DNA of 64,000 bases from assembly GCF_032854445.1 (NCBI RefSeq), contig NC_088297.1, positions 18,241,127 to 18,305,126 on the forward strand, in the 5' to 3' direction. The position numbers and the translations under genes were made by a program. Below, in pieces: positions 60,540-64,000 of this stretch. How positions within the stretch are numbered: position 1 is the first letter of the stretch; each line of letters opens with the position of its first letter. The notes beneath the pieces were generated by a model. The model was not told the origin of the DNA, did no database searches, and saw nothing but the letters and a program-made list of their open reading frames with translations. This stretch comes from Liolophura sinensis. Taxonomy: Eukaryota; Mollusca; Polyplacophora; Chitonida; Chitonidae.

Positions 60540-60705
60540 AGGACAGAGACAGGACTGGAAAAATCATCCACACCCATCCGTAGGTTGCTGAAAGACTTTC
60601 CCATGTATTATTACAGAGGATTTATCCTCTCACGTTGGTGAGTTTCCTGGGTCATTTTGCTGCGCTGGCACGCTAACCGCTATGTCACAGAAGCCCCCTT
60701 AATGC
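60540..60705 (-). mobile_element. SINE, diverged
   Basis: On the minus strand the tRNA head (gcggttagcgtgccagcgcag) and centre are visible; the 3' tail is missing. Confidence 0.65.
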
Positions 60706-60719
60706 AATTAAGTTTTTTC

Positions 60720-61140
60720 ATTGTACCATTTGAGATAAACCATGGTAAAGCATGGTAGAATTTACCATGTCTGATTTACAAGTCATTCGCAGAAATTTGT
60801 TTGTCTGCTTCCATCGCAAATGTAAATCATGGTAATCCATGGTAAAGTTTACCTTGTATTTGTATCACCATTCTTCACCACAAATTACCGTGGTTTTTTA
60901 GCTTCCTCTCAAATGTAAGCCATGGCAATCCGTGGTAAGTTTTAAAAAGTATTTATATCACCACTCTTTACCACAAATAACCATAGTATATTAAACTCAT
61001 CTCCAGGGTAAACTATGGTAATCTATGGCAGAGTTTACCATGACCTTGATTTACCATATCATAACCACAAATAAGCACAGTTAACCATGTATTACCATGC
61101 TTAACTATATGGTAAAGTGTGGTAAACCACAGTTTTTTTT
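60720..61140. repeat. ACCATGG-rich repeat, ~90-bp units
   Basis: Three to four diverged units carry catggtaatccatggtaaag, atatcaccattctttaccac and (a)aattaccgtgg. Words and complements alternate (accatg/catggt), so the block is also self-complementary. It could be a small palindromic transposon or a satellite. Confidence 0.6.
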
Positions 61141-62185
61141 ATAAGGGTGCCACATGGGAACTCACCACCTGAGATTCGAACTCCCGCATGACATGACTAA
61201 TGAAATTTTTGCTCGTCTCGAACGCAATTTTTATGTTAAATTATTGATACATGTGGAGAACGGTTTCTCGAGAAAGTCGAACGATTATGAGAGTATATAT
61301 ATGCTGCTCCTACTCATGTACTGCCAGCTGATCTTAGCGACATGCTGGTCCTAATCATGTACTGGCATGATAAAAACCCGATACAAATGATACACCATGT
61401 ATGCCGTATCTTGTTTCCACTGAAAATGGATTATAAAAGATGGATCATTCACCAGCCGATGCAGTTTATCAACACCCAATACAAACGATACACCATGCAT
61501 GCAGCAGGATAAGCGGAGGCTAGGGATTTTATCATACAGACACTCGTCGTGAATCCTGTGACATAGATTTCATTCACTTCGTTACCTTTATTTACATCTT
61601 CCTCTGAAATGTGCAAGTGCGATCTTCATTTCACACTTATATAGATAGTGAGAATGTAAACAGAGGCCTGGACTGAGTAAATATCATTGTAAACCTATCC
61701 GATCGTTAATCAATCTTCCTTTATATGTCAACCATATCCAGATAGAACGACTATAAATCAACATTCAAGACATTTTTGCTTTAGATTTAATCACAGAGCT
61801 TCTCAAGGACCGGATGACCTTCAGCATATTGATCAGGATATCAAGATGTCAGCCTCACCATTAACGATTTACTTTGCATTCATTGCAACGTCAGCAAAGA
61901 AGTAACACTGTAGAATTTTCGGGGTGTATATGTCAAAAGAACATCAACCACGCAATAAGTTTCAGAAAACCTAGGTTGTACATGATTATGTGTTTTACAA
62001 CCGTTGAACTTCTTGCATGATTGCGATCTTTTTCCTTTTGCTCAATCTTTTAATCTTTTTCTTATCTGACGTCTGCCAAGCTAATCGGATATATTTTCTA
62101 TGGCAATTTTGCTCATGTTTGCTCTGTGAAACACAATATGGAGAAGAATTCTACTTTCCTGGAAATATGTATTCATGCACATATT
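61141..62185. other. Intergenic, no gene seen
   Basis: A phrase cccgatacaaatgatacacc near 61378 recurs imperfectly near 61475 (~100 bases apart). No coding exon was recognised. Confidence 0.35.
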
Positions 62186-62186
62186 T

Positions 62187-62390
62187 CATTGATATTTTAC
62201 GCCGTGATCAACAATAGGGTTACTTGTAAATTATACGATGGCTGCCAGCATTATGGTGGGCGGAAACTGGACACCAACGACCGGAGGGGAAGATAACATA
62301 AGCTGGACTTGAACTCGCCATTGTATTGGTAAGAGGCTTCTGGGTCGTTCCGCTGTACTAGTGCGCTATCTACTAGGCCCTGAAGGTCCC
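62187..62390 (-). mobile_element. SINE, nearly complete
   Basis: Minus-strand head (gcgcactagtacagcgga), centre and gatcacggcgtaaaatatc end. Confidence 0.75.
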
Positions 62391-62710
62391 CTTATGCAAT
62401 GTAAAACGACTGCCTTTATCAAGCATAAAATCTATACAGACCACGAAAACCTGTCGATAAAGCCGAGTATATTTTTTTGATGCTGTGAAAAAATGTTTGA
62501 TTAAATGAACACAAGATGGAAAGTTCAACAGCTGTTGGAGATAATCAATATTAGACATAATTTCCAAACCAGTAAAGTTCGAGGATTAATGTTGAGGACA
62601 GCCATCATCTAACTCCTTACCAGCAGAATCTCGTCTCAGGCTTGGATCTGTCATTTTACCATTCAAATCCCCATGCGGAGACATCTAACTGGGTAACTTG
62701 TTCGCTTCGT

Positions 62711-62843
62711 GGTCAGCAATGTTTGTGTTTTGTAACGACCAATAGGAAGATTCTGGTCAGCAATGTTTGTGTTTTGTAACGACCAATAGGAAGATTCTGG
62801 TCAGCAATGTTTGTGTTTTGTAACGACCAATAGGAAGACTCTG
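62711..62843 (+). repeat. 44-bp triplication with CCAAT
   Basis: Units start at 62711, 62755 and 62799 and are almost identical. Each contains gtaacgaccaataggaag, i.e. a CCAAT word. Confidence 0.9.
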
Positions 62844-63124
62844 GTCGGCTATTATAGTTACACTTAGCGTTAAACTCAGATGTAATCAAATCTAGAAGCA
62901 ACAAAAGACGTTTGTACGATGCGATCCTGGGACAGGATGATATGGACGAGACACAAAAGTGAGTGCAGGGATTTCTCTTGCATCTATTATAAATTACGTG
63001 CTCATATTTATTGGTAATCAGAGGTATTTTACTTTTTAGGCTCCTTTTATAATGTTACGGAAATCTGCAAGTACTGATATGATGGAAAGTAAATTGTATG
63101 TGTTATCCGAATAAACTAATAGAT

Positions 63125-63305
63125 GTATTGTTCACTTTATTTGTGTTTTCCGCCGTACTCAAGAATATTTCAGTTATATGACAGCGGACATGCAGCATTA
63201 TGGTGGGAGGAAATCGGACATAGCCGGGGGAGACACACAGCCATGTGCAGGTTGCTGCCGATCTTTCCAAAGTTCGGCAAGGACACCAGATGTATTGTCA
63301 ATAGC
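63125..63305 (-). mobile_element. SINE fragment
   Basis: 3' half of the family on the minus strand, ending gagtacggcggaaaacac. Confidence 0.75.
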
Positions 63306-63321
63306 ATTTTTAAATGCATAT

Positions 63322-63490
63322 TTATTTATTTATTTTATCGGTGTTTTAAGCCGTACTCACCACCGTCCGCAGGCTGCTGAGAGACCTTCCCACGCACGTC
63401 GGGAGAGAAAGCCAACATGAGATGGACTGGAACTCATAGATGCTCCTGCTGTGCTACGTTTGCACACTAGCCACTCTACCACGAAAGTCC
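63322..63490 (-). mobile_element. SINE, internally deleted
   Basis: Minus-strand head (gagtggctagtgtgcaaacg) joined to the centre and gagtacggcttaaaacacc, with ~60 bases of the centre missing. It follows the previous copy head to tail. Confidence 0.75.
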
Positions 63491-64000
63491 AATTGTCAAT
63501 AGCAATATGTCGCCCAAAACAGTTTTTGGTTATGACTTGGCTGCGTTTATGGGTAAAATATACCCTGTTTTCCTTTAAAGCAGTATAACTTTACATTCAA
63601 TTTTATTATACTCCAGATATTCATACTATATACATACACTTGCGACTGTTTCATCGTTTGCCACACTACAATTCTGTTCCAGTACGTGTGACACTATAAT
63701 GTAAACTGGAATGTCATAGTGACGTGACGTCATAGTTCAAAGTCCTCACATGAACAAAGAGTCACTGCTCTAACCGTCTTTTCTTCTCGGCACAACATGA
63801 TAGTAATCCAAACCAGTGCACAAACATGATAGTAAGTTGAACGGCCGCGTTTGCTAAACCTTAGTTGTTCACCTCTTCACGTACATATGCTTGGAATTTG
63901 TACGGTTTCACCAGCATCTGCAAGTGAACAATTCAGATAAAATGCCTAGTTTTCCAGCATATCTGTGTTAACTGGTTTCTCTGTTTTATTTTTCTTTTAC
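63491..64000. other. No supported gene
   Basis: gtgacgtgacgtcatag at about 63719-63735 contains a CRE-type site, and a near-direct repeat aacatgatagtaa recurs at 63795 and 63824. No exon was recognised. Confidence 0.35.

Overview
The window is invertebrate nuclear DNA, most likely from a marine lophotrochozoan such as a mollusc. It is AT-rich. Genes are split by GT-AG introns, and about twenty copies of one tRNA-headed SINE occur, with the motif gagtacggcgtaaaacacc near the 3' end. I know this SINE type from molluscs and would place it among the MetaSINEs from memory. There is no operon structure, CRISPR array or bacterial signal. All domain names below were read by eye and no database was searched.

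Layout. 0.4-2.1 kb (-): a complete two-exon gene for a 115-residue Myb/SANT-like DNA-binding protein with a CRE/YY1-type promoter. 2.8-5.7 kb: a MITE, a large hairpin and SINE pieces. 6.04-6.58 kb (+): an EF-hand (calexcitin/SCP-like) gene followed by tandem repeats. The 3.4 kb starting at the 3' end of this gene recurs inverted at 51.2-54.0 kb. 10-13.3 kb: several tandem arrays. 16.9-17.6 kb (-): a decayed LTR-retrotransposon gag. 19.3-20.6 kb (+): a three-exon gene, previously hidden because its exons are tiny, for a 114-residue signal-peptide/single-TM protein behind a promoter with three CRE-type sites and a TATA box. 21.2-21.9 kb: a 46-bp minisatellite. 26.3-28.25 kb (+): a decayed hAT-like transposase. 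29.2-29.8 kb: a palindromic MITE split by a SINE.

31.5-41.4 kb (-): a SAM-domain gene of the SAMD3-like type, spread over at least eight exons and carrying an in-frame stop in a conserved position. Its first coding intron holds a decayed transposase gene on the same strand (39.4-41.27 kb). 42.3-42.6 kb separates this gene from a candidate first exon on the plus strand.

45.2-49.9 kb (+): the most notable locus. Thirteen exons join in one continuous frame into about 800 residues: a C2HC zinc finger, a complete tyrosine-recombinase-like region and a C-terminal SET domain of the KMT5A type. Every intron has consensus or near-consensus borders and a compatible phase. This looks like a site-specific recombinase domesticated by, or captured into, a histone-methyltransferase gene.

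54-64 kb: a CRE-bearing palindrome, a 96-bp minisatellite, a second decayed transposase gene of a related type (57.5-60.35 kb, +), an ACCATGG-rich repeat, a 44-bp triplication and several SINEs.

The window therefore mixes three or four ordinary small genes with heavy transposon load. Two of the larger genes, SAMD3-like and recombinase-SET, belong to families that mix transposon and host parts.
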